From the NCBI GenBank assembly GCA_033026295.1, contig CM065179.1:23305275-23369274 (forward strand): a stretch of 64,000 bases of DNA. The letters are read 5' to 3'. This stretch comes from Channa striata. Its lineage: Eukaryota; Chordata; Actinopteri; Anabantiformes; Channidae. Positions 15,747-27,700 of this stretch are shown here, piece after piece (position 1 is the first letter of the stretch; each line of letters begins with the position of its first letter). Made by a program: the position numbers and the translations under genes. The notes under the pieces were generated by a model, which was not told the origin of the DNA, did no database searches, and saw only the letters and a list, made by a program, of their open reading frames with translations.

Positions 15747-15975
15747 AACATTTTTATCTTGTGGTTTTCCAAAAAATTATTTTGCTCCAGTACATTAACA
15801 AATTGTATGTATTATGATTTAAAGTGACATTCATTGAAGCTAGATAAAATAGAAGTTGTATATGTAAAGTTGGATACGAGGGATTGTTATACTTCAGTGT
15901 CCACAGTCCATGTCCATTTTGTTGAACTTTAATGGACAGCAGCTGGTCTTTGTGCCTGTGTGCGTTGCTTGCTTT

Positions 15976-18900
15976 TTAGGAGTCTTTAGTATGAGAGATT
16001 TTCTTCCACATTAAAGTCTTTAGATTGTTCAGAATTAGTGAGTGCTCGATTTCCATCTGTTCTGTAGAACCTTTGAGTGCGATGCACGCGTACAGCTGCT
16101 TCTCCAGCTCTTCACTCACATCTGATGGCGCTCCTCTCAGGATATAGTGTTTGATAGCTTCACAGGCTTTGGCCAAGTTTGGCCTCGTCACTTCAGGTGT
16201 GCAGCGGTGCTTAGTGAGGTCACAGGAAGTGAAGCAGTCAGCACCATAGAGACAATCATCATCTATGTCACAGCGCTGCTGCCGAATGCTTTCTTGGAAA
16301 ACAGCTTCGGGAACAATGTGCCGTGCGTCCATCACCTTCAGGTCGTGGCGGTCGTTGTAGCCAAAAGTGGTAGCGCTCACATCACACATGAGGAAGCTGC
16401 CAAAGGTACCGTGGAAAATGTCCTCGACCAGTTCCAATAAGCCAATTGAGATCTTGGCCTTGTGTGGCCAGGATGGGGTGAACCACTGGTCCATGCTGCG
16501 GCGCAGACCTGTGGGAATCCACACCTCGATGATCCAGGGGAGACTGATTCCGTATAGAGGAGAATATGGAACTTTCTCCATCACATACAGGTCTCCACAG
16601 AAGCCCAGCAACTTGGGCGTGTGCTCTCTGTCGTGCAGGACTAATGCTAAGAGGAACTCATTGAGCTGCAGCAGAGCCCATGTGGAGCGAGCTTCAGGCA
16701 GTGAGATGTGACCATCCTTATTGGCATCTGCTATAGACAACACTTGTGTTGCCAGGTCAGCCAGGTTGGCCTGATCCCCCACTTTAGCCTGCAAACAAAT
16801 GAAAAAGACCAAGAGTTGTAATTCCGACTTGGTGTTGGGACTTTTTAATAAATGCCTCCTGACCTTTAGGTGATTGAGAATCATCTCTCTGAACTTTTCC
16901 ACAGAGGTGCCCTTCGTGGGTTTGTTGAAGGCCACGGCCTCTTTTCTGGGCTCCATCTCATTTCCCAAATCATAATGAGGAGCCTCCTCCATCTGGCACT
17001 TAATGACCCCCTCCAGGTCACCCCAGCTCCCTGAGTAAACCTGAAATAAACAAGGTAGGCCCTGAGGTAGAGCTGCATAAATAATGACAGAATTACTGGG
17101 GAGGTATGTTTGATATTAAAAAGTCTGACCTGACTGTTGGGCTTGGCAGTGAAGCACTTCCCCAGGTAAAGCGTGTCCTTCTCACACAGACTACTGCAGG
17201 CCGAGCCATCAATGACTCCTTTTCTGTACTTGTCACACTGACAAGCACAATGAGCAAATGTTACCAACACACAATAAAGATCAAATGTACTGAAAAGAAC
17301 AGAGTCCAGCGTTTCAATGGACAAGACCTCAGTCAGTGCATACTCTGTAAAATGGGACATTAAACACGTACTATTGAGTTTTTGCAGTCGTGCCCACGAC
17401 ACAGCTCTGTGTAGGATGAGTACTCCACGTACACTATCCAGCTCCCCACGAACACGGCCAGCCAGGAGAAGAACAGGTACTTCATATGCAGGTAGGAGAA
17501 TCTGGTCTGTTGGACACATAGTTCATCGATTTGAATCAGTGCTACAACAAATATCAGATTTAAAAGTGACATTAACATCGTGAAACATAATCACTTTCAG
17601 TATCATTTAAATATTCCAAGTGTTAAACCTATTTTGTAGTCTTACTCATTCAGCAATTTGAAATAAACTCTGTTAAGCTTTTTCAGATGAAGTACATGAT
17701 AGCAGAGATTAATGAGAGGATGAGAGTCATGTTTGTTGCCTGAGGCCTTTTCATTCGTCCTTTCTTTCATGTGATGAGCACACAGCCTGCCCTTTCCAGG
17801 AGCTTTTTATTTTTGCTAAAAACGCAGTGACCTTTGCATTTACCTGAATATTCTTAAAACCAAAGTTAAGTCTGAGGGAAAAAGCATAATGCAGACACAC
17901 ACTTTAAACTTAAAAATAATAAAGTTACTGTGCTATTTGTCACTGTATAGGTGCCCTGATGCTTAGAGCTGTAACAGCTGGTTGATTTGAAGAACTGGAA
18001 ACCATTTTTTCAGAATCTTGTAAGTGGTTTTGTAAGTGAAAAATCAGATGATCAAGACATTTTAGTTTTTCATACATGTACATAACAATGACAGCATAAA
18101 GTTTCGATTCAGTTTAGAATTAATATGCATTTCCATGCAGGGTGGAGGATCAATGCAAACGTATGAGAACAAGGTTGTTCGGATATTTCTTATGAGGCTT
18201 TGATAGAGCAATCAGTCATCTAAGAAACTGTCTTGTATTACAGGTGTTCAGCAAGTTCACAATCGTTGCAAATCATGTCTGTCTTTGCAGGTAAATGATG
18301 ACTTGGGCATCTGAAGTGAAACAATGACTTTACCAATTGCCAGCTGCATACAGATTTAAGTAATTTTAAAAGTCATGAGGAAGATGACCAGCTGAGCTTT
18401 ACGGACCACATCTCCTCAGTCTCTAGGTCATGTAGATTTGCCCTCTACAGCATCAGAAAGATCAGACCCTACCTCTCTGAATATACAACCTAACTTATCT
18501 CGATTACTGCAACGCACTGTTGATGGGCTAAGAGGCATGTACGATTAAATATACACTTTTCTGCTCTTTCTTGTACTTACATCTCATGAAACACACACAC
18601 TTCTTCTGATAGCACTTTGCTTCGGTGTTTTCTCCTTGACTGAGATTTTTGCTGCCTTTTACCTCACTTATAAGTCGCCTTGGATACAGCTAAATGCAAA
18701 TGGTAGACACGTCACTTTAGGAAAATCTCACAGAAATGAAGCATTCTGCTGGGTGTTTACAGATATCAACTAGTTGCATTGTGGCAAATGGACTGTGAAA
18801 ATACACAATTTGATATTTGAACTCGCAATACTGGCCGTTTTATCTTGGAAACCACAGTGCCAGGGCTTTGTTCAGGTACATTTTTTTAAACTTAATTTCG

Positions 18901-21900
18901 GGTGGTTATGATATAGGAGGTATACCTTCTAAACCATTAAATATACAGGGGTTTAATCTCCAGCTTCTACTATCCACATGCTGTCCACAACAATTATCAA
19001 TACAATATCCACAACAATTTATCACCAATGTGTTTTGATTGTTAATTTAGAGTGAAGTTGTGAAGTTATTTGGATAAAAGTGATAGAAATGCAGCCTCTT
19101 AAACACTTACTATTGTAGGCCCCTTGGAGGCAGCAGAGCAACCTGTGAACCTTATAAAGTTGTCAATAGCAAACATCCAGCAGACACGATGTAACATTCA
19201 CTCTGTCATTCTCCCAGTCATTTGGTCTTCAGCAGTATGTAAGACTGAATAATACAGTAAAGTCCGGGATTCTACACTGATCCATGTTAATACAGTTAGT
19301 ACTTATACACATTTGAATGATTTTGAATAAGGATTAACATTTCTCTTGATTCTGCGGAGCACTCTAAGCAATATCCATAGATCACTGGTACAGAAATCAG
19401 ACCGTGGTCTGTCAACCTGACAAAAAAAAGAACAAAGTTTTAGATTGCTAAATAAAATAAGCCAATAAGGCACTTTCATTTGGCCTGTTAGTGAGGGACC
19501 AGAACTGTATGTGGAAGACCAATTAGTTCCAAACTGAGCTGGATCACAGAGTTCATCATTAATGCAATTGCTTCTAAAGAGGTGCTCTGTAATTAACAGT
19601 AAATGCTGTTTGTGGTCTGGCACGCCAACAGTGGAACATTTAGAGCGACTCCAGACTCATTACCTTGTCCTTTGATTTTCTTTCTAATTCCCCAGCTGAT
19701 AAATGTAGTCGTCGTACATCCATAATGGCATTCAACCAATTGGAGAACATTAGTGAAAAAACAACTTTACTTTTATCGGTCCTAGTTTCTCATCTATTAA
19801 TGATTCTTGCACTCAGTGCTTGACAGTGATGAACTGAAGCTGCTCCCATCTGCTTTGCCCCTCTCAGAATTTCCTAATATTTCCCCCCCTCCTTCTTTCT
19901 ATAACACTCTGGGCTCCACTTTGCAATTTAGCACAAAAGAGCTTGATGGCCACTCAGCTCTTTTCTCCATACTGTGTACTGAACGCATCGAAAGGCATTG
20001 CAAGTGCTTTTGAGAAGGGGATGACATTTGTATATGTCATTTCTGCCTGTTAATAAATGGGTTCTCCATCTTTTTTTCTGTATTGACACCCCTATATACT
20101 ATGTACACTATCTGATGTGACTTCTCTGGCCTTTAAAGCCATGTGTTTTTTTCAACAAGGGATGTCCTAGCTCTTGCTGCATCTGCTAAGCTATGTGGAA
20201 ATAGTAGAGTTAGGTAATGTTTTAATTAGCTGCTTACTTTTGACAAGAATATTGGACATATGTAATGCTCTATGTTGATTCCACAACAGCTTGACTGTAT
20301 TGAACTACACCTGGCATTAGCCGGAGTTTTTCCTTCATCAGATAAACAAACCAGATCTAGGTGTAATAGGGTTATGTATAATATTTTGTTTATGGGGATA
20401 TAAAACGAGAGGTGTTTTGTTCCGTTTTTGGGGACTTGATGTCTCTTTTGGATACAATTTTAGGTTATGGTTAATCATTTTTGAATTGCTTCGCATCTGT
20501 TTCTTTTTGCCCTGCCCATGCTGTGCTCATTAAAATTACATTGTGGGACTTAAGGTAGTACTAACTTGAGACTTTGAACCAGTTGTCTTTGCTCTGCACC
20601 GCCCTTTAGGTAGTTGTAATTATCAAATAACAATAAACAACAAAGCTAAAAAGAAATTATTGCTTTTCTCTGATTAGTTATGAATTATGTACTTTTTAAA
20701 AACCTTAAAAAGTACATATCTCTGCACCCCTGACAGTACTGTTCAGTGAGTCAGTGTAACAGGAGTCTTCCACCACACCTCTCCACATGAAGTTGAGGAG
20801 GATAATTCCATCCGTCTACTATCTGTTACTGATTATCCCATGTGGGTTGCAGCTGGAACCTATCCCAGCTGTCATTGGGACAGAGGAGGGGACACCCTGG
20901 ACAGGTTGCCACAGAGAGTCATACACAATCTGACAAGTATTTGCGCTCACATTCACACCTAGTGGTAGTTTTAGATTGACCAATTAGTCTAACGTCTTTC
21001 CTCTTTAGCCTAAAGGATGTGGTGTCCATTGTCTCCAAAACAAAATTAAAAGTTTTGACTTGTTAAACTACAGGACAGGTCACGCCTACACCTCAGTCCA
21101 TTTTAAATGAGCTCAGGCTCAGAAAAAGTGGCAGCTTTCCTCCATTCTTTTGATATTAATTGCGTCTTTATATGGTAGCATTTTAACATGCATTTGCAGA
21201 TCCACTGATAAACTGCGTTCACTGACAGTAGTTTTCGGAGGTGATACCTAATTATCATTGACATCCTGTTTAAGCTGTGTTATTTGAGTATGAATTCTGC
21301 TGCCTTATCTATTGATTGATCCACTTACTAATCTAACCATACAAACCCACATCAGTTCCAACAGCAGTGAGCACAAAAGTAAGTGCTGTGTGTATCCATC
21401 GATTTTTTCCATAGGTAAAATGCAGCAACAGCAAAAGCATAATGGAAATAACACTCTATGGGCAAACAAATGTATATTTGGCCTTTTTCTAATCAATAGT
21501 TTGTGGTTTTCATTTCAGCTCTGGCTGATGCATGGCTGTCTCTGGAATTATGTATTGACCCCTTTGTGAGGGGAGAGAGTTATACAAACATGGCTAATAA
21601 GGTGATATTGATTGTGGCTGCTGTGACAGCTATTAATTAAGAGTCTGACTGGGAACTGTGGCCATATGCTGAGGTGGGTGGAAAAAAAAGATCTGTCATT
21701 ATCGGGTTGAACTCCACCCACACACAGCCCTGATATTCAAACCACATTAAACCTGAACGTTCTCTGACAGGCACAGACAATTGAGTACATACTGTGCAGT
21801 TACAGAGTGCCACCTGATGTACTGAGGCAGAGAGGAGATTGAAGCTGATCAAGAGCAGCACATCACTGTTCTCACACTTGGTTTTTGCAGCCTGCACACC

Positions 21901-24428
21901 ATTCATTCATTATGTATGATTATAAAGCTATCCCTCCGAGGCTGTCGGTTAATGGGTTGCTGTGCAGAGCTGAGAAAGACATGAAAAGGGGGAAACAAAA
22001 GATGGAGCAGGCTAAATAACAGGAGATGTGCATGAAAAATATAAAAATAAAATCATCCATACATTATGCACATAAAAAAGGATCTGGATAAACTGCTGAA
22101 CAAACCGGACCACCTGAAAGACTTCCCAGCAGCAGTCTGACATGTGTCCCCATTTGTCACAGACCCTCTGAGAGAAAAAGGATGCCACAATGTCTGCACA
22201 GACACCACAAAGATCTGACTCATCACAGTCCAGACAGCAGGCAAACCCCACCACCACCAACTCACACCACCACCTCCACCCCACACATACAAGTCAAGCA
22301 TTCCATTCTGACTCAGTGCTGTGACATTAACACGTGTGAACATCACTTTAGCAGCAGTTGTTCTGTCTTTTGATGCGATAAATCTTAAGCATAATGACGA
22401 GCATGAAGTCCACACACAAAGAGCATGCACAAGAACTGTAGACGTGTGTTTTTTTTCTGCAGGCGCAGTGGATTCCTGTCAGAGGGAAACCCCCTCCTAC
22501 TGTAGAACTGAACAAACAAATCTGAGCTTTAATGTGCTGAAAGATCCAAGTAGGACTGCTGATGATTTAGGTTGCAGGTTATAGGAAATATTGAAAGTAT
22601 AACGCCTATAAATCGTCACTGAAATCCATTGGATGTTTCCCCAGTTTTGTCATAATTTATTACTTCACACGCAGCTGCAGCTACAGTGCTATTAAATCAT
22701 TAATATACACAATCAGAAGAAACAGGGCCAAATGGTGGTTTGTGCAGTATTTTTACGACAAAATATAATAGAAAATGTATGCTTGACATATGCATAACAC
22801 CCAAGACCAAAAGGTTCATATTGGAGACAAAAATCCTTGAAAAAGGTTGCAAAATAAGATTCACTTTATGAGAATAGTGGCACTAAGGCTTTAAAAAGAA
22901 AATAAGCTTAGAAAATGTTAAAACACTAAATTGCTGTCAAACGTGACCATTTCAGCCCCAGCAAAGCTGTTAACATCACGACAACCATCTTCACTATTCA
23001 GCTTCAGCTTGACATGGATGCAGCATGTTTTATTTGGTACTAAATGCTTGTAGCCACTCTGCCTTTGAGCCTTTCAGGTTCAAGCTGCAGGTTCAAAACA
23101 CACCTGCAGCATATCACATCAGGAAACAAAGACAAAATGATTTGTTTGTTCATTTAGTAAAGCAAATGTGCAGAGACGTTGTTCTTGATCAAACATGCTT
23201 GTATCTGAATGTAACATCAGAAATGCTGATGGTTAAAAATAAAGATAAATAATAAAACAGAACCTGCAACTGAATAAGCTCAAGCTTTCAGGCTTAAAAG
23301 ACTTGTCAGTTTCTGTGTTTCTGTGGAAATAGCTTCTCTCCCAGGATCACTGTATGACACTTCTTAAGTTGTCACTGGAAGGCTGAGGTGGCCTAGAAAA
23401 CTGAGCGATGCTGGTGGCTGTCCCTCGAGACTGTCTGTCTCTCCTACTGACTGCACTTGACAGGTTTTGTCTCCAACATGCAGGGACACGGGTAGGAAAC
23501 ACGCTGCACCAGCTGAGATGACACGACGTTGAATCAAAATTATTGACGCAAAGGCTGTAGCTGAGCATCTCCAACGTATAAACCAGCTTGTAAACAGTAA
23601 GGAGACTCTGAAATATGAAATGTGATTGTCTGACAAAGTCCTGCAGTGTCTTTTTTAGGCTTCCAATACAATGAACGTGTTGTGAAGTTGACTTTCTGGT
23701 AATTTAATATAGGCATTCTAAATTTGGGTTGAGACCTCCACATGGGGCTTTCCCAGACGTGTTTAATTTTACTGATGAAGGCTGCCACCGTGGACATCAC
23801 CCAGTTTCACTTCTATCCAACTGTTACACAATGTTCTTCAACAGCTTCCCAGATGAGGCTGATCAGAGCAGCACCACATCAAACAGAGCTCTGTGAATTA
23901 TCATGTTTGGTGGTAGTTCTTTTCTGTAATCAATGGTGGAACCTTTAAGCGGCGGTGAACTGCATGTGGGAAACACAGCAAAGTCATTTAAACGTGCATA
24001 TGTGGTGAGAATGAACTTTCGCACCATGGGAAACAGCTTCACTTATACATGACTGTACCAGCTGGATGCATGATGGAAGTGGTTGCTACAGCAACGGGGA
24101 TCAGGAGAATGGTTGAACCGCTAAGCATCAAGTCACTTTATGATTCTGGGTGAGAAACCTATACAGTCATAGCGTCATATTATTCAATAATTCTACGGAA
24201 TGTATGGAGTTCAAATGATGAAATTACACAGGCAACAATGATAAAGAGACATCGTCGATCGTTGCTTAAAATCCAACGTCTCCTTAGACCTGAGTGTAGA
24301 AAACCTGCTGTTGCAGCGCAAGATTGCCAATCAGACTTTGCACCGGAGGGAAGCCGGATTTCTCCGAAGCTTACCTGGATGTACAGAGGCTTTTTGAAGA
24401 ACCCCCATGGAAACAGAGCTCTGGCCAT
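15976..24428 (-). CDS. dipk1a: Divergent protein kinase domain 1A (FAM69A)
   Basis: Minus-strand exons are 24375-24428, 17372-17506, 17130-17237, 16864-17040 and 15976-16788. They sum to 1287 nt and 428 aa, the same length as human DIPK1A. All junctions are phase 0. The protein is a type II ER membrane protein of the FAM69 pseudokinase-like family: a short cytosolic N-terminus (MARALFPWGFFKKPLYIQ), a signal anchor at about residues 29-45, a cysteine-rich lumenal region, and a kinase-like fold. A complete EF-hand loop, DANKDGHISLPE, lies at residues 179-190. Conserved blocks include LLQLNEFLLALVLHDREHTP and GISLPWIIEVWIP. Its exact substrate is not established. Intron 1 is 6.9 kb. The head-to-tail pairing with rpl5 is conserved in human. 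Confidence 0.95.
18382..18705 (+). mobile_element. L2-like LINE remnant with internal deletion
   Basis: The plus strand reads DDQLSFTDHI, SCRFALYSIRKIRPYLSEY, a common C-terminal segment of fish L2 reverse transcriptase proteins. It then jumps to a LINE 3' end with cttataagtcgccttggata and agctaaatgcaaatgg. The part between is lost. Confidence 0.75.
20806..20991 (+). repeat. Teleost ccatcc-type interspersed repeat
   Basis: Carries the familiar pattern ccatccgtctactatctgtt, ggttgcagctggaacctatc, ccagctgtcattgggacaga, caccctggacaggttgcc and cattcacacctagtgg. A short inverse-oriented relative lies at 56221-56300. Confidence 0.7.
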
Positions 24429-24700
24429 GGCCAAATGCAGAACATCTCCCAGGAGCTGCCGGAGGAATGGATTCGGCGTACACTTCACACGGTGTCGGGA
24501 AACGCCTCCCGGACTGACCGCGGGATATGTCTGAATCGGCCGTGAAGCATCAGGAGTTGTGCGCGTCGACGCAGCCGAGCAGCAGCAGACTGAGCCGCGC
24601 CGTCGACTGCAGCGGAGCGAGGCTCGTATTGGCCGTAATCGCTCCCGGGCCGCTTAGACCAATGACAGGAGGAGGATGGGCATCACTCAGTGACCCGCTG
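24429..24700 (-). promoter_or_regulatory. dipk1a: CpG-rich dipk1a promoter and 5' UTR
   Basis: Sequence upstream of the dipk1a ATG on the minus strand is rich in CpG (for example gcgcgtcgacgcagccgagc near 24560), in strong contrast to the AT-rich surroundings. No TATA box is clear. This fits a broadly expressed CpG-island promoter. Confidence 0.6.
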
Positions 24701-27700
24701 CGTGACGTTCTTCATCGCTGTACGTTTTTATTGATTTAGTTATCAACAAGGTAATAATTCTGAATGAACTTCACTAATCAATATATTTACATGAGCACAG
24801 TGTCAAATTAGTGTGTGATTGTAAAGATTCCTATAGATGACATGGCGTATGCTGATTTACAATAATCATCCATTTACACAGATTTATCTCCTGACGCTGC
24901 AGTTTCCCCTCAGCCATACAATGCTATTTACTGTCTTTCAGCGTTTTGTTTTGAACCCCCCAGCTTTACTGTCTTGTTCACTCTCACCCTCTGTAAAAAG
25001 GCTACAATGATATCAAACATGAGACCCATCACATTAGCAACGTGCTGCTGCAAATAGGTAACAGCTGGAAATTTTTAGCACATAAATTGTTTTCTTCTTC
25101 ATGAAAACACCTTGAAAACATGAAGCATTAACAAATAACCAGATACGTGGTGCATGGTGTTGTTGCCTGAGACCCATTGCAGGGCTGATTAACAGGTCTA
25201 AACCCCATCAACATCAAAACTGGAATACAGAGTGTTTACATGACATGTGGGAAAATGGCTTAAGGTAAAGTTGTGGTCTAAAGCCATTGCTTTGTTTTGT
25301 TACGGTATGTTTTGAGCAAATGATAACACATGTAGGATGAAAGGATTTGGCCTAATGTGAAGTTGTAGGGTAACCTCGTGTAAGACAGAGATGGAAAAAA
25401 TATTCAGAATCCTTGACCAGCTTACTACAGTAAAACTAAGAGAGGCTTTACATTTTAAAACAACTGACCTACATAGTAACCTGGATTCTTAGAAGAAAAA
25501 AAAAACATTTTGTCTTCAGGTGAGATTTGTGGTGGTTTAAACAAACAGAAAGTCACTGCAGGCAGACAGTCCCGCCGTAGGATGAGACAGATCTCTTGAG
25601 GCGTTCTTTCCAGAGAAGTCTCACACCTCGGAGAGAAGCTTGTGCCAGCAGAGGAGGAGGCAGGAGGATAAGAAGGATAAGCACCAAAGCGGAAATAGAA
25701 GTTGCCTCATTCTGGTTTGATTTATACTTCATAGACTTTTGCCTACGTTCTAATGAATGTTTTTCCCGTATTCAAACATATCAGCAGGGGAGCAGAGGGA
25801 ACATGTAGAGCATCATCTGCTTTATGGGCCCGACTTTGACAATTTTAAAGCACAAATATCAAAGTTAAAAAAACCTGTGTGTCGCTACAGTCAAGAGGAT
25901 TTTTAAGAAACTATATTTGTTGAAACATCTGTACTTGAGTCTGTGCTGGTATCATGTTAGTGAAGGTAAACTCGACTGTAACACTGCATCTCAAGGGATT
26001 GCACCGTAAACAAGTGATGGTCACTCAGCCATGCAGCACACGTGCAGTGTTGTCATCCATCAGAGCAGACAACAGTCTAATCTTCTGTGGTAGTATTTTA
26101 CAGAAACGCATTGCAAGCATGAAAATAATACAGAGTGAGTTGTCTTTATTGTTTAGACAGAGCAGATTTAATTGCACAGGCCTAAAGAACTAATGCAGTG
26201 ATATGTGATCTGTGGGAGCAGTGCTAAAGCCATTATAGAGAGAAGTGTGGAAAAGACATAAACAAAGCTGGCAGCAGTGTCCGGAATATTGGATTTTCTG
26301 AGAGAGGAGATTAGAGTTTGGAGGAGAGTTCTAGGAGCCCATGCAGATAAAACATTTCCTGTTATGTAATGCTGATCACCTTGAGGCATTCCGAGTGGGA
26401 AGATAAAAAAGAAACGCTCTTTCTATATGAGAACAAACAATCAACAACCTTGTGGATGCAAAGCCAAAGGCAGCAGCACCACAGAAGTTCACAGAGGCTG
26501 TGACAGATGGACAATGAGCTTTTCAAATTGGGTTTAACTCCATTCAGGTACCTGATTAAGACAAGTGGAGGTAATTATACGCAACGTCAAACATAATGAA
26601 GGTCTTATATCAGACATATCCTGTCAGATTAATTAACACCGGAAAACATCTGCATGCACGTACGAATTAAATTTACCCTTCATTAACAATAATAATCCTG
26701 GCTTAGTCTGACAGCCCCGACCTGCCAAGTGCCTTGTCCTTCTATTAACATCCATTAATTTCTATAAGCAGCATGTGCAATAAAGGACAGGAAATGTTTT
26801 CAGAACAGAAACAATGTTCAGTTCCTCCAATTTTGCATCAACTTATTCTCACAATTTCTCTCTGCTGTTAATTTGATATTATAATGACAATCACTATGGA
26901 GATCCTGGTGGATTTCTTTTAATGGTGTTAAATTTTAATATGGATGTTAAAATAGAAAATGATTTGCAAATAAATTTTTATTAAATCTGCTTCTCAATCT
27001 TGTTGAGAGCTGAAAGACAAAATAAGGTTAGTCTCCCCCCTCATGGTGAGAAGCCTCTATGACAGTTTAATATCAAAATCTATCAAAATTAATTTAAAGT
27101 AAGGGCATGTTTGCCTTTTGCCACATTTGATCTGGACCTTGTAACTTTTTAACTTGGTCTGAGTCTAAATAGATGCCAAACTAAAGAACCAGAATGTGGG
27201 CTTGGTCCCAACCAAACTGAACCTCGGACCAAACACAGGAAGTTGAAGCTGGCAATAAACACCTGAAAAAACTGAATAGAAATTGAGACATGGGAGCACT
27301 TGGGAAGAAGGAGACAAGACATTTAAGTTCAATGTGGTTTAAGCAAGTAATAAAGAGTTGAAAATCATAAGATTGAGCAACTATTTGTGTTCTACGTTAT
27401 CTGGCAGTAAAAACACCTCAGTGAGCCTCCCTGACACCACCATGAGCACACAGTGTAGTTTATTTTGACTCTGTTATCATCCACTTTTAGTCAGCAGCAA
27501 ATACATAATTTACTCCAATTTGAGTAATGTTTGCTAAAAGCTACAGTGTCCAGCTGGTTTAGGGAACAACGTACTCTGTTCCTAATTTAAAAATGCATCT
27601 CACTAGCAGATTTTTAATTGCTCTCAGTCTCGCATACTGTGCGTAACACAAGCCATCCACAGAGACAGGACTGGCTCTTCCACACAGATTGTTTACGTCT

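Larger units (their letters stand above)
17507..24374 (-). other. dipk1a: dipk1a intron 1
   Basis: Apart from the LINE remnant at 18382 and the repeat at 20806, I find no coding exon. A patch at about 20280-20640 has a TATA-like gatataaaacgag and a later caataaac, which could be a decayed solo LTR, but no terminal dinucleotides or target duplication could be fixed. Confidence 0.6.

Noticed and set aside
16147..16711. Plus-strand frames across dipk1a exon 5
   Set aside because: They are antisense to the well-supported last dipk1a exon.
19807..20013. 68-codon plus-strand frame in dipk1a intron 1
   Set aside because: No splice context, conserved motif or family match.
22012..22430. Overlapping minus-strand frames with V, W and G runs
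   Set aside because: They come from a ccaccacc-rich stretch near 22245-22285 and show no family similarity.
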